Notes under the pieces: generated by a model
What the model was told of the DNA's origin: nothing
The model's database searches: none
What the model saw: the letters and a program-made list of their open reading frames with translations, nothing else
Part shown: positions 46,761 to 59,175 of the stretch, in pieces
Numbering within the stretch: the stretch's first letter is position 1
Layout of the letters: each line of letters begins with the position of its first letter
Program-made: the position numbers and the translations under genes
From: Opisthorchis felineus
Lineage: Eukaryota; Platyhelminthes; Trematoda; Opisthorchiida; Opisthorchiidae
Direction: 5' to 3'
Length of the DNA stretch: 64,000 bases
Assembly: GCA_004794785.1 (NCBI GenBank)
Contig: SJOL01009519.1
Coordinates: 753,156 to 817,155 of the forward strand

Positions 46761-48187
46761 GTAAACACGTTATTGCCATTGCACACCCATCGCACACTAC
46801 AACACGACGACTACAACCGACTTACCCGAAACCACGTCGCAGCACGATTACCCGTACTACGGGGCCTCGTTGCTTTTGGTCTGGCAGCTCCAATTTGGCC
46901 TCCTTAGCATGGTTTCACCTTGCGAAACGAAGTCCAAGCCAGTGTAGCCTACAGAACCACTGTGGCATTCAAGCCTGGCCACCATATCAAGGTGGCAGTT
47001 TCATGTCAGGAGTTTACGCCCCTCAACCAGACTAAGGTTAGGCTGTGCAGTTTTAAAGCTACGCCTTTGCGCGTTGTAGTCTTCTATGCGACCCCTGACG
47101 AATCGCCATGAATGATAAGCGCCTCTCGAATGGACTGCCCTCGGGCAACCCATGTTCCACTCCTGCATATGATTCGACCAACACCAAGAACCAATCACTG
47201 ACGTACGTTTACGTCTATAGTTGCGTCCAGATGAAACACTACCACGGACAAGCGGAGCCGGGCTGCCCCGTTTCACCCCCGCAAACAGGTTGGAGATGCA
47301 ACATGTAGAAAAATTTGGCCTATAGAGCCGCATTGAATGTTGGCTACTACGGGCAGCAGATGAGGACGGCAGTGATCGTTCAACCTAAAGCCGAAAACAT
47401 TCCCTTGGATACCAACCTGGATTTTGTTCGAAGCAGCCATTCGACTGGAGAAAGGACAAAAAACACGCACCCTGAGAGGAACTAAATACTCTGTGCGGTG
47501 AAGAGGATGCAAGATTACCAGGAATAATAATTAACGACAGCGGACAGTGAGTCCGCCTTTTCTCCATCCATAATATCGGCATGATACAGTGCCATTCACA
47601 AAAAGGTTCGTGGTCTGAGAACTGCTTGTCAAGTTAAAGATGAATAGTTCTGCGTCCTCAGGCGAACCCCGCGTCTTAAGAGGGGAATCACCATTGGTTC
47701 CAGAACCTTCCCCGGAGAGTCTAGTTAAAATAAGGAGTGTGGACCGCAGACCTCGAGCGATCCTCATTGTGTGTTTTTATGTGGTTCACAAATTCTTGAC
47801 AGATTGACGGAGGCAAACCTTCGCTTTACCCGCACAATACAGTCTAAGAATAGAATACGTGCGATGCCTGTCAATGTCCATAGCATTGAAGATAAGCTAC
47901 ATCGATTTCGCCCTACATCAGAGCTTTCACTGAATCTCAGTTGCTCTGGGATATCCTGGACTAGGAGGCAAAGACACTCTGAGTTAACGCCTTGGCCGGG
48001 CTTACCGTCCTGGGGTGGGGCCTGGAGGTGGGTTGATGATTCTTGGGGGAGAGAGATCCCAAAACCCAGGTTGTTGAACCTGTGTGGTAAAAATGAGCCA
48101 TAATAACGAATTAGTGATGCAAACTTATTCAAATAACCACGGTAATTCTGCTGCACCCTCCTGTATGTACCAGGCATCCGTGAAATA
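46761..48187. other. Repeat-rich stretch, nothing assigned
   Basis: Several mid-length ORFs on both strands (for example 47764-48267 -, 47771-48103 +) have no recognisable similarity and overlap each other antisense. No gene is supported. Confidence 0.4.
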
Positions 48188-48620
48188 TTGTTAGTAAAAG
48201 AGTGGGTAGGAACAAACTCTAATCCCCAATTAGCAGACGAACCAGTCGATATGGTGGATAAGTTCATTCATCTGGACAATTCTGTAGGAGTGGATGAAGA
48301 CAAAATCACTCCCCGACTGCGTTTGCCAAATTCAGATATTTGTCCCCCTGGCGTGACTGTCAGAGGTAGAGTGTGCAAGCTGCCGTCATATATGTCCTGC
48401 TTTATGGGTCAGCGAATGGTAGTGCGGAAGACCCTCGAGGAAACTCCGCTTTTTACAGTCGGTGCCTCCCAAGTGTTGAACACGCAGACACACTGTCACA
48501 AAAAGACAACAGAACTACATTCCGAGCCCGGCGATTTGGCGGACCATACTTTGGTTGGCCGTTCAACCTTGAAGAAGCAAAGGTGTTTGCCGGTTGCAAA
48601 CTGTGCCGGATATGCAACAG
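48188..48620 (+). mobile_element. RTE-type RT C-terminal fragment
   Basis: Reads DEPVDMVDKFIHLDNSVGVD then DKITPRLRL. With frame changes it reads VRGRVCKLPSYMSCFMGQ, the degraded equivalent of LGSCIS...DEI..RI and VKGRVY.AAVRS.LLYGSE in other copies. Confidence 0.5.
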
Positions 48621-49319
48621 CTCTAGGTGCATATCTGGTACGTCCTAAACGCAGCACTGCCAAAAGCGGTCTTTTACAGAGTCCGCAGTTGCTCCACAAT
48701 TTCTTCGTCCGACGTGGCTGCCGTATATCCGGTTCCAAGGGAGTTTTGCGGTTGAAGCCAGAGTGCTGTACACTTCATAAGCTTTTCCAGCTCGTATATA
48801 TGCCAACTGTGCTATATCCTTGAGGAAACAAAGGAAGTGATTTGACTGTATTTATAAGGCCATTGCAGAATCTTTGACGTGGCAAGAGCGTAGAGTTGAA
48901 AATGTCCCATCCCGATTCGCCGAAATTTGACCAATCAGTCCATAGCCGTGCAACCGATGTGATGCCTGATAATTTGGAGCGACTCTCCGCCGGGCGGCCC
49001 CCTGACAGTGTTGTTGGTTCGACTGCTGCTTTTATTTGGCTGGTGATGGCTGTGACAGCGGCGGCCGTCTGTTGGTGCGTCCCTGGGGTATTGAGGATGC
49101 TGATGTGAGGTGGTTGTGACCCGGCCCCCCAGTTCAGAAGTATGTCAAGTTATTCTGGTGTTCCGTGCATTGTGGCTCTATTGCCTGCCCACAGCCTGCT
49201 TTTCAAAACTTAGTAGTCTGACGTGGTTAAACCTGGGGTTTGACTTGCACCGCATGCTTCAGCCGCTCGGTATTCGCAAAATGGAATTCATTTCTCTAAA
49301 ACTACGAGGATTTCAAGGT
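48621..49319. other. Repeat-rich stretch, nothing assigned
   Basis: No gene recognised. Confidence 0.4.
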
Positions 49320-49432
49320 CAACGCTTTATAGTGAGGACTTACGGCAGTGAAGCATCGGTGTACGGCAGTGAAGCATCGGTGTTGAACGCTGATGTCATG
49401 CTGTCGATAATGATGATGACGATGAGTGAGGA
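49320..49432 (+). repeat. RTE 3' tail with 20-base tandem duplication
   Basis: TACGGCAGTGAAGCATCGGT occurs twice head to tail (about 49340-49380), followed by TTGAACGCTGATGTCATGCT and a GATGATGAC tail. The single unit occurs at 59640-59660 (inverted) and, diverged, at 3260. Confidence 0.7.
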
Positions 49433-50224
49433 ATGCCATGTCTGATTAATTTTTCTTCAACTTATCTGCATGGATGATTTGTTTAAGTGACCGAATCTTC
49501 AATGTCATAGACCACCACCGATTGGGAAAACGGAGCCTAGTGTAATAAGATATCGCGAATTGTGGCAAAATGCGAAGCGCTTGCAATGGAGGAAAGTTGC
49601 ATGTAGTTCTGCAGCTGAAATAATTCACTGAGCATTCTGGAGTCCACATTGTGCTTGTGGACGCGAAACGTACGGCAGTCACTCCCGTAATCCATTTTTA
49701 CTATGTATACCCTGCTTAACCGTGCGAATACCGAATTCTTTATTCTAGGGCCTCGATAGCTGCTATTTTGCGTTATCACCGCGGTAGACACACTCGTTAA
49801 TTTCGGCTAACTCGTGCGATGTTTGAAGAACGTAAGACTTGCAGATGTTGATGATCTATGCCAATAGATCAAGTTTTGTGGTAAACCACAGCAGAATTCT
49901 GCATTGTGACTGGCAAAACATGCCAGGACGACCATGTCTTGCTTGTTGCTTTCTCCGGTGGGTTCTAATTGGACAGGTGGAGGGAGAAAAAACCTGGAAA
50001 ATCATCTATGAATGATACTTCTTACTGACTGGAACAGACTGGTCTCTGAATATCAAGAACAAATGGATACAAGGAAGCCACATCGCCCGGTAGAAGGGGC
50101 ATATGATTTTATCAGCACAGGTGTCAACCATCCGGGAGTACTTGGGTTTTTTTCACGAGGAACTGTAGGTTTGTCGACGTAGGTATGCTTCAACTTATAG
50201 GTTCATTTCCCAACTTGTAGGGAA
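49433..50224. other. Intergenic DNA, nothing assigned
   Basis: No gene or repeat supported. Confidence 0.4.
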
Positions 50225-51665
50225 CATGTCAATGGAGACATGATCGGGTCGTTACAACCCGAACGTGGTGGGCAACAACACAACGGGGGGAAAGTACAAC
50301 CAACGAGATAGACTTATCACGTGTAAAGTCACCGTAGTTGTGGAAACCAGAAACAACCAGAGCATTGGGGCACGAGGTACGACTAGCTCAGTGATGAATT
50401 TGAACTAAACCTGAAAAATCGTTGCTAGCCATGGGTGACCTTTGGCGGTTGAGTAGATGGCCAGGGTCACAAAAAGCAAAGTGGAAATGGAGATGGAAGA
50501 ATTCGAGGTGGAGAGAAATGGCAAGTTTTATCTCAAAAATATGTTTTAAATTGAAACTAATTAGACTCATTGGTGTCACCGTTGTAGGAAAGTCAGTGGT
50601 TATAGCATAGTTTCGATGGGGTGATAGTGCTAAACGGTGATAGTGATAGATACACAGGGCCGAACGTACACCGGCTGGATGAAGCCAACTGTGCTGCTTC
50701 ACCATATCTGATGTTCTGGTTCCTCATTTTCAACCATTTACACTCTTCTTGTCATGTGTCAAACAGGAAGCCTCTTGTTTTACCCTCCTTCGCTTTGTTT
50801 TTGCCCGCCACCTTCAAACCCTACCGATCTGATCTTGCTCGATGTTCTCTCCAAAACACATAGTAACTGTGCCTCCCTGACCGTGCCGATTTAGCGATGA
50901 CCGCGTCTACATCGGATAACGCCCCCCGCCTATGACGCTGTCCCTTTTCCCAAAGCCCCTGTACCCACACTCCCCGCCAGTCATGCCTCTATTCGGACTG
51001 TAGCCTGATGATAATGCCTGACGGCATGCCACCCACATGTTGGGAATAAACATTATTAGTTGAACCTGTGGTGGGGGCAACTGAAATTGCAGCGGAATAC
51101 CAGTTCGCTTGAACCAGAACGAAAGGTCCAGCGAGTTAGAACGAACTCGTCTCAAGGCCAGTTGGGGCTGGGCGAAAAGTTTTCGTAGTTGCCACTGCAG
51201 GCTCGAGTGAGCGAGAGGTGAAGGTCGAGGGTAGGAAGAAAATAGTTACGGGAGTTCCATCAGACTGGTTATGGTAGCACCGTACCATCATTGCAGTGAC
51301 ATACTTCGGTTTCTGGGCCACCCTGTAACGGACGCCAAGGTTGGGACAATCAGAGAGGGGATGCGCATTCCTGTGGCGGATGGATCGGCGTTAGCTGAGG
51401 GGAGCCAGGCCTATGTAGAGTCGAGGGTAAATATGATTCAGTTGGAGGACCATATGGGTGTGAACTGGGGACAAGCCAGATTGAATGAATGACGGCCACA
51501 CGTGGTAGTTGCAGCAGCTACCGCGGAAGTTCGACGCTTGGGAAGAGGGGGAATGAAGAAGGAATGGGTTGAGAGAAGTGGCGTCTGGTGAGGGCTGGGA
51601 TGCATCAGATAAAACGATGTCTTTCTTTCGCCATTCCAAAATGCCAAGCCCTCTCACATCGATTC
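50225..51665 (-). repeat. Long repeat, inverted copy, interrupted by a CR1 3' tail
   Basis: The - strand at 51665-51130 matches 54190-54700, and at about 50640-50225 matches 54780-55190. Between the halves (about 50925-51052) lies a + strand CR1-type 3' end, shared with 55236-55362 (CCTGACGGCATGCCACCCAC then GGAATAAACATTATTA). A shared peptide-like block (QKPKYVTAMM / QKPKYVSALM) suggests the repeat may once have coded, possibly for ORF1 or a 5' region of a CR1 element. Confidence 0.6.
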
Positions 51666-51699
51666 CAGATCCCTCCTGGGATGCTTACTCTTAATGGAC

Positions 51700-52384
51700 T
51701 TTCGATTCCTACTCTTCTGAAGTGAGGGACCTAGGTCTTAGGCACTCCTATGCGTTTAGTTTTTCCCAACACGCATGGTACAGAGTGGCTAAAGCCCGCG
51801 AGCTCTGCGCCTTCATTCGCCGATCCTTCCATAATAAATCATATTTGATTGCCATCTTTAAGCGGTTTGTAAGGCCCATTCTCCAATCCAGCCCTGAATT
51901 CACCTCACAGTATTCGCAGGCGTGCCGGACTGCTGTAGAAAATGTGCAGCGCTCGTTCACCAAATTCTTGTTTCGGGCGTCATCCACGCTGCCGTATCCT
52001 CTTCGCTGTTTGTCACTTGGGCTGGATCCTTTATGGCTGAGGCGCATTAGGTTGAATCTAGGCCTTCTGCATCGCCTAATCTACCGACGGGCTTACATAG
52101 CTGACTGCCTTCCTAAATTTTCTTCCTGGCCTCCCTACAATATGCACAACATTGGATTTCTGCTCCCACTGCCGACCTGTAGAACTGTCTTTAGACAAAA
52201 CTTTTTCCTTTGCATGTATTCTAAACTACGGAACAAGCTCCCCTCCCATATCCGTACTAAATCATCTCACGTAGGCTTTCGTAGGACTCTCGATTCTTAC
52301 CTTTCTATTGAGAAAGCCGAGCATCTTTTCGCGCCACAGCTTACATTAAACACTTTCTTTGAAACAGGCTTTAAACCCTTCTAA
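51700..52384 (+). mobile_element. CR1/jockey-type non-LTR element, ORF2 C-terminus
   Basis: 220 open codons to a stop at 52382-52384: DLGLRHSYAFSFSQHAWYRV, then FIRRSFHNKSYLIAIFKRFV (RT thumb region), RTAVENVQRSFTKFLFR, and a C-terminal Leu/Arg-rich domain ending LRNKLPSHIRTKSSHVGFRR. This is the usual post-RT region of CR1-like elements (SR1 or Pido type in flukes). The first codons lack the catalytic palm, so the copy is 5' truncated, but this part is uninterrupted and perhaps young. Confidence 0.75.
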
Positions 52385-54189
52385 TTTGCGCTCTCACCCC
52401 AACTGTCCTATTACTTGGTCCTAGCATGTACATTTACCAGGTTGAACCCCCTAGCGTTAACCCTCAAGTAAGACAACTACCCTCCCAAGTGTTCTTGTCC
52501 ATAAATCACCATAGTATCTATCTCTTATGTAGACGTTTTCCTCCTGTGACTACATTTGCACCTGCTCTCTGAAGCGTTGTTGTGTTGCAGAGAGTGTCTA
52601 GCGCCTGCCGTCGTAATTGTTTTCATACCCGTGTCTACTGGCCTCGTTGCGTCTCCTCACCTCCGGCCTTAAGCTTCTGTGCCCGGCCAACTTATTCCTA
52701 GTTCTTTCAAGCATGGTCCCATCCCTGAATAACTCTGTCAGCTCTATTTAATGTTTGGTGCATTGCATTTAGTGGATTTAGCTAACCTTGGCCAAACCGG
52801 AGCCTAACATTTTCACCGTTCAGAGCCATTCCACATCCCCTGACCACATGCAGTGCACGTAAATAAAATAGTGGGTCTGAAGATGCGCAACGAATGAAAT
52901 ACCTTTTTGTTTCGATAGCCCACTCATTCACACATGCACATAACACTGTGATGCGCCTCTACTTGACATGGCGGTTCACACCAACGCTTCGTCGTCGTTT
53001 AGCCATAGTTCGCAGGCCCTGAACATCTACATTTTACTCCCATGGCCAAAAAGGTAGCTGCCGTTTCATTTGCCTCCGCGACTGGCCTCTTCCAGTGGCT
53101 GTATGCCGTTTGCTTGTTCGAAATGGCTGAGCTGTTTTATTGGCCTGGCTTTCCCCCGACCGGATAAAATATCTGGTAGCTGGAGTTTTTTATATTATTA
53201 ATGCACAAACCGCAATTATGACTGCCTGGTAGCTCATCCCCTTCTGATCTGGTGGCATGCAGAGGGATGAAAGCCTCGTGTGGTGGATGGGTACGCCCTG
53301 CAGGGAGGGCCGCCCTGTTACGTTGCGCCATGGTGCGTTCGTATACTCGCCACCCCTCCAGTAGCACGGGTGCATCGCCCATCGCCGGTGGTTCTGAGCC
53401 TGGCTTTTAATTCGGGAAACCCATAAAAGAGCACCTTTGTTGTTTGTCTGTAGCTGGATTGGACTTGTCACTGCTGTCATTTGTCTGGCAACACCAAGGA
53501 ATACAAACGAATGACAGCAGTCCTTTCATTTATTTTAAATATTCATGGGTAGCCTGGAGATACTGGGCGAGGCTCACGGCTAACATCGACGTGCAGAGCA
53601 TGGCCACCTTCGTCTCAGCTGGGTTGCACCACCCCAATTCCACTTCATCGTCCAGACATAACATACCCATTTTTTTGAAGTAATCATGTACACATAAAAC
53701 GTAAATTTCTCATTATGTCCTGGTTACTAGTAGTCACAGCTAGCGCCTACTAGCTGTTTTTGCCATGCATCATTCGCTTCTTGGAGCTAACAGCAGCGAC
53801 TCGGTGACTGGCCACCCATACTCTTACCTTCCCGTTGAGTTGAGGTAGTAGATTCCAGTTAAACTACGTTTCTTATCCATTATATCGGAAGCTGTTGCCC
53901 AACCGCTTATTGTTTGTCTGCTGTCCCTGTTTACATTAACACCCACTTTGCACAACGGAGACCCTTTGGCTGGATTTTTTGCTGAGCAAAAGCTACCGCT
54001 ATGCATTCTCACCATGCAATTACCTGTTATAACTAGTCCAACGGCTAGCTACAAAGCCTCGGCGGCTAAGTCCTTACCTTCCCAAAATTAGGCACCTACT
54101 CTGGCCCAGCTAGTACTAGGCTTCTGGGCCAGCCAACAAAATCCACCTCTTCCTGGGTTCATTTAGTTTGCTGTCATCCGCTTTTATAT
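52385..54189. other. 3' flank of CR1 copy and unassigned DNA
   Basis: C/T-rich DNA with no gene. Some of it may be the CR1 3' UTR. An ORF at 53137-53480 (-) is not recognised. Confidence 0.4.
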
Positions 54190-55190
54190 TTTTTTCTATT
54201 GAACACCATTTTATCTGATGCCCCCTGGCACTCACCAGACGCTAATGCTCTCATTCTATTCATTCTCCATTCCCCCTCTTCCCAAGCTTCAAACTTCGGC
54301 TGTAGTTGTGCAAACGCCCCGTACAACCGTTATTCATTCAATCTGGCTTGTCCGCGGTCTACATTCACATATCTTCCTACTGATTGAAAGTTTCCCGTGA
54401 CTCTGCGTCTGCCTAACTCTATTTTTGTCGATCTCCTCTTCCAACCCAGCTCCAGCTGCCACGGAATTGCGTATCCCCTGTCCGATTGCGGCAACCTTGA
54501 CGACCGTTACGGGGCTGTCCAGAAACCGAAGTATGTCAGTGCATTGATGGCATGGCACTGCCATACCAGTGTGATGGCACTCCCACAACTACTTTCTTCA
54601 GAATATCGACCGCAGCCTCTTGCCCACTCGAGCCTGTAATCGCAACCACAAAGAAAATTTTCACCTGGGCCCAGCAGCCCCGTTCTAAACCGTTGAACAT
54701 ACCGTTCGGACTAAACCAACCTAGATTCCTGCCGCAATTTCGGCTTGCCTCTTCCATAAGTTCAATTTCATTTACGGTGTTCGATGGGCCCTATGCATTT
54801 GCACCATCTCCCCATCAACACTACCCTTTACACCTGACCTCCCTGCAACAGTGACACCAGTGAGTCTATTCGGTTTCAATTTGAACCATATTTTGAGACA
54901 AAACTTGCCATTTGTCTCCAGATCGAATTCTTCAACCTCCATCTCCATTTTTGCATTTGGTAACCCGAGCCAGTTACTCGGCCGCCCAGGATCACTCATG
55001 GCCTGCAACGGTTTTCAGTTTTAGTTCAGGTAAGCAGGCCTCATCTTTGAACTAGTTGTGCCGCATGCCCATTGTCCTCGTTTTTTTTGGTTCCCACAAC
55101 TGTGGTGACTTTTCACATGGTAAGCATGCCCGTTGTGTTGTTACCTGCCGCGTTCAGGTTGTAACGACCTGATCATACCTCAATCAGCAT
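54190..55190 (+). repeat. Long repeat, direct copy (partner of 50225-51665)
   Basis: Uninterrupted copy of the repeat described at 50225-51665, followed by an ATT-rich microsatellite (55203-55224). Confidence 0.6.
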
Positions 55191-55224
55191 GCTTCCTATA
55201 AGCTACTATTATTACTATTATTAA

Positions 55225-55375
55225 TGCCCAATGTTTATGACAATGTCCCCTTTCCGAGCATTCCCCTGTGCCCACAATCCCCGTCAGTCATTTTTTATTC
55301 TGACTGTAACATTATGATCATGCCTGACGGCATGCCACCCACCAGTTGGAAATAAACTTTACTATCATTATTATT
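55225..55375 (+). repeat. CR1-type 3' tail
   Basis: CCTGACGGCATGCCACCCAC, then AATAAACTTTA and a short (ATT)n tail. It matches 50925-51052. It contains AATAAA, fitting the 3' terminus of a transcribed element. Confidence 0.6.
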
Positions 55376-55799
55376 ATGAAGCTGGTCTGACCTGCCTGAC
55401 GTACGTTCATTACACCAATAACTTTATAGTGGGACATGAACTGCTCGGACTCAACAGAAGTTGTACTTGGAAACGAAAGACAGTTTTAAACAAAACAAAG
55501 ACCCTCCTGCTTAGTTTAAATATGGGGGAGAAGGACTTGTTTAGTTCGACAAATCTCAAATAAAGCTTTTGGAAGGAGAATAAAATGTCTGAGGAATGGT
55601 GGTTAGTTTCCGATCTCGAAAAGGGTTTTAGTTCTGGATGCGGGAATCTTTGTTGTGTCAGTCTATTCACTATCTTTCAACTTGCTATCAGGTATCATCC
55701 TACAAAGTCTCATTAACACCGACGAGCGCGGAGTTGTAAAAACAAAACTGCATTCTTTCCGGGTCTTGGATGCATTAGCCACAACTTTTTTCGGCAATT
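55376..55799. other. Unassigned DNA before RTE copy
   Basis: No gene recognised. Confidence 0.4.
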
Positions 55800-56645
55800 T
55801 CTCCGGCACTGCCAAATATTCAATGGGCCAACAGTTGTTGTCTTCCTAGACCTAAAAGTAGCTTTCCAATTAGTTGATCACGGTGCATTGTGGTGATATC
55901 TTTCTGCGTGGAGCGGGCGAATATTCTCGCACACATATTCAATTCTTAAACTCGAACACTGGTGGGCACCTGGAAGTCTACGGAGAGTATTCTCCTGAAT
56001 TTGCCACGGATGTTTTTGGAGCATTGCCTGAGTGTGTTGGGGACACCTGGGCTGTAATGCTGAAGTAGTTGAATGGTTTTTCGGAAGAAATAACTCTCCC
56101 ACGATAGATGAACTGATTACACTGCATAGGTTGCGCTGACCGAGTCACGTACTTCGTATGCCAGTTGACCGCAGTTTTCGAGCAAACTCGATAATGGTAG
56201 AAATGAGCCAGGGAAGGTCAAAAAATGCCTTGGAACGAAGTATGAAAGCTAATACCAGCAAACTCAGCTGCGCCGGTTATTGCCGTCTCCTTGGATGGGG
56301 ACCCCGAGACGGGCCAAATCAATGGTTAGAGACATTGTCAGACACGGCCCAGCCACGCTCTCAGTGGGGTTCTTGCATCTTGGCCTTTGCCCTCAATGCA
56401 TAACTCTCCATCCAGTCTCCCCAATGAAATCTTTACTTGCATCCCTGTGTTTGGGCATCAATTAAATCTGCTTCCTCCTCCAATGCGCAGTGACCTATCC
56501 CACCACCCTAAATCATCGGTGGATGAAACGAAACCGTCGCTGTACGGCAAGCGTGCGGTTCTTACAGCTGATAATGATGATAATGATGATGATAAAGATG
56601 ATGATTATGGACAAGGCAAGAAAACACATCTGATGCCAAATCTAC
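55800..56645 (+). mobile_element. RTE-type fragment with deleted RT core and full 3' UTR
   Basis: The palm A region reads TVVVFLDLKVAFQLVDHGAL at about 55830-55890 (the usual AFDSVD is changed to AFQLVD). The next recognisable part is already the C-terminal tail (TIDELITLHRLR near 56100), then GWGPRDGPNQWLETLSDTAQ at 56295-56355. The 3' UTR is shared with 18430-18810 and ends in a GATAATGATGAT tail (56570-56606). The core RT is deleted. Confidence 0.7.
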
Positions 56646-56888
56646 CAGGCTGATACCACGATGGTTTTCGCATAGCCTACGCGCACATTATTTAAGATGA
56701 TAACAAATGTCGATGTGTCCAGATCCGCAGGCGATTTTTCATTACTTCATGTCGCAGGGATTCTCCGCCTTCTTTTAAGCGGGCCGAATACCGACCGTCA
56801 GGTCCTGGTGCATTCTCACGCTTTGTAATAACAGTAATTCCTAGGGCTGTTTCTACGTCTGAACCTTGCAAGCTAGCGGTCTCGCCAA
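56646..56888. other. Unassigned short stretch
   Basis: Possible RT scrap on the - strand (ENAPGPDGRYSARLKEGGE at about 56760-56815, like the APGPD block of the RTE copies). Confidence 0.4.
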
Positions 56889-57135
56889 AAGAATCACCTA
56901 AGGTGCTCAACGTGCATTAGGTTAAAAAGACATGTACATGTACTATATATAGTGTTGGCAGCGACAATACTCTGGAAATGCGCTAGCAACTAGCGCTAGC
57001 ATTCTGCAGATACTGAATCATGATTGGTTGATATGTCTACAATTTCGGCCAATCAGGGCCCTGCCCAATGGATCGGCAAGATGCCCGAGGTTCTGTCCAG
57101 TAGCCAGGGTTTGGTCTTGCTGGCTGTGGGAGAAC
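56889..57135 (-). repeat. TATA-containing repeat, copy 2
   Basis: Shorter, more diverged copy of the repeat at 40192-40500 (AAGGTGCTCAACGTGCATTA, TATATATAG, GATACTGAATCATGATTGG). Confidence 0.5.
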
Positions 57136-57229
57136 CTGACTGTGAACGGTAAAGTGGTTTCTGCGCGGAATTCAATTGTGATATTTCGTATTTTATTTAT
57201 TCTGGCGGGCGATTAGAGTTTGCATTACA

Positions 57230-58262
57230 TTCGATCTTATACGCTATCTCCAGGGTCTGTGTTCAGGTGGCCAGCTAAACTGCTCTTCGAATTATTCGAC
57301 CCATATGATTTCATTCGACGTTTTTGCGAGTGAACTAAAGAGCGGCCTTTTTGACTTATTGTTTCACTGTCTGTTTCTTGACCGTTGCCAGTCGCGCGTA
57401 TCAAATAGTATGGAGCTGTTTCTGATAGCAAATGACTTCTTCATCTCCTGAGCTTTCGATGCTTGCTGGAGCTCTTGGTTTCTCCTTAGCTAATTCACAA
57501 TTTGGAGGTTGAGGGATTCGCGTGCGCCGCCGTACTCGTCACTTGCTGGTCTTGATTTCCTGACGTCAATCAGTGCTAGTGATCTCGACGATATCTAGTG
57601 TTCATTGAACCGTATCAGAGAAATAGGATAGACTGCACTGGATGCCGCTGGAAGTTCCTACTGACCAGAAGCAGTTCATGATTCACACACAACTGTTGTC
57701 TGTGCGATTACCACTGACTCCGAAGTGACTGCCCAGATGCGATTCTAAGGAGCTCAGACCACCGACTTGAGCATTCATATCGCTCGCAAGGATCACAAAT
57801 CCAATGCTTCTTGCTTGACGAATGATCCCGGATAACTCGGTAAAAAGTTTTCTGAACGTCGGGACTGTAGTCCGTTGGGGCATAAGCCAACACTACAAAG
57901 GTGCACAGTTCTTTATGATGAGTAGCATTGAGCATGCTTGAGCTAAATAACCGGAAAGCGCAAACGTAACTGTTCACCGGAGCCCAATCCGGCACAGCGC
58001 CTTCAGCTGTGAAGTTGAGTGCGACTCTCACACCATATATTCCACGAGCCATCGCTTCTGAATTAACGGACAAAGGGGGAGAAATGTGAAAGCTGAGTTC
58101 GTGCTTGACGTTTTCAGGTACATGACCACACTCGGGTCTTGTGTACGCGTTTCAGAGACACAGCATACATCTATTTTAAGGGAGTATAAGTTCTAAGCCA
58201 GGATTGCCGGTTTGCGTTGCGGACGTTAAATCTCCTACATGGGTCTCGTGGATTTAGCAAAA
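57230..58262 (-). mobile_element. RTE-type APE endonuclease and linker, antisense
   Basis: The most complete endonuclease region in the window. The - strand reads FNVRNANRQSWLRTYTP and IDVCCVSETRTQDPSVVMYL (catalytic Glu) near 58150-58240. Next comes VPDWAPVNSYVCAFRLFSSS, FVVLAYAPTDYSPDVQKTFY, then VILASDMNAQVGGLSSLESH (the usual GDMNAQ with S for G) at about 57740-57800. Linker block YYLIRATGNGQETDSETISQ is at 57340-57410. Frameshifts separate these blocks; RT is absent. Confidence 0.75.
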
Positions 58263-58305
58263 TATGGCATGGCTGTTAGGCACCGAAAAGTTTCTACAGC
58301 TGAGC
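58263..58305 (+). repeat. SINE tail scrap
   Basis: ATGGCATGGCTGTTAGGCAC then CTACAGCTGAGCGA match the SINE 3' end. It abuts the 5' end of the RTE endonuclease fragment. Confidence 0.5.
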
Positions 58306-58344
58306 GACTATTATTATTCATTTTCTTACTAATGGGCACAGTGA

Positions 58345-59175
58345 TGTATATGGCAATTAGTTCAGACAACTGACAATCAACTGACTGAGCAAATTTCGTT
58401 CGTGTGGTTGGAAGGTGTTTTGATCTTTACCGATGTATCAGTCAGACTTGACAGTTACACCAAGTCAGGCAACCTTAAGGAAGTTGTGTTGGAAAGAACT
58501 GAACTGTTCCGTGTTATGGGTTCAAACGAACTAGAATAAAAAAAGGACCAACAGTTCAATAGGATGTCAGTGAAAAGCTGAAATGAAAGAAACAAGGCTT
58601 CAGTCTACAAGACAGATTATTAGAAAAATCGATTTGTTCGTTTGAAGGCAGTCCTCTAACAGAAGGGATTGGAGAAAGACATCAGTGGACAAAATGCCGC
58701 AGCCAAAAGGTACTTCCGGGAAAGGGATTTGGTTGAGGTACTCCACCTTGGGCATTCTTCTCCAAAGTCTGACTCACAATTCAAGGTTCCGTTCGGGGAC
58801 CCTGTCCCTAACCTCTGACTAAAAAGTGTAACCTGCGGGGCAGCGGGCAATAAGGTTTTCTTTATGGACCCCTCCCAGAGCCGATGATTCAACGGTTTGA
58901 CCTGATCGGCTGCGGCAGTTTGGCCTTACCCGAGGCACATGGAGTGAGACCTTACTGTCTTACTTCTAATGTGGCCTCGCACAGCAGGTGCCTTTTAACC
59001 ATCACCAGAAACTCGCTTTAAAAGTGTTTCAACTGTACCGAATGGTGCGCCGGTGGTCACCGTCAGCCATTGGGTAAGCAGTGTGCGGTTTTTACGGTCT
59101 ACCTTTTTTAATCCGCCCTTCAGCTCCCACAAATATATACCGGCTGGTCGCCTGGGGAAAACAACTGACTGCTTT
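58345..59175 (+). repeat. Long interspersed repeat, copy 2
   Basis: Diverged partner of 46205-46760 (see that entry). No coding content recognised. Confidence 0.5.

Noticed and set aside
47764..48267. 167-codon antisense ORF
   Set aside because: No recognisable domain, overlaps another long frame on the opposite strand, and lies in retroelement debris.
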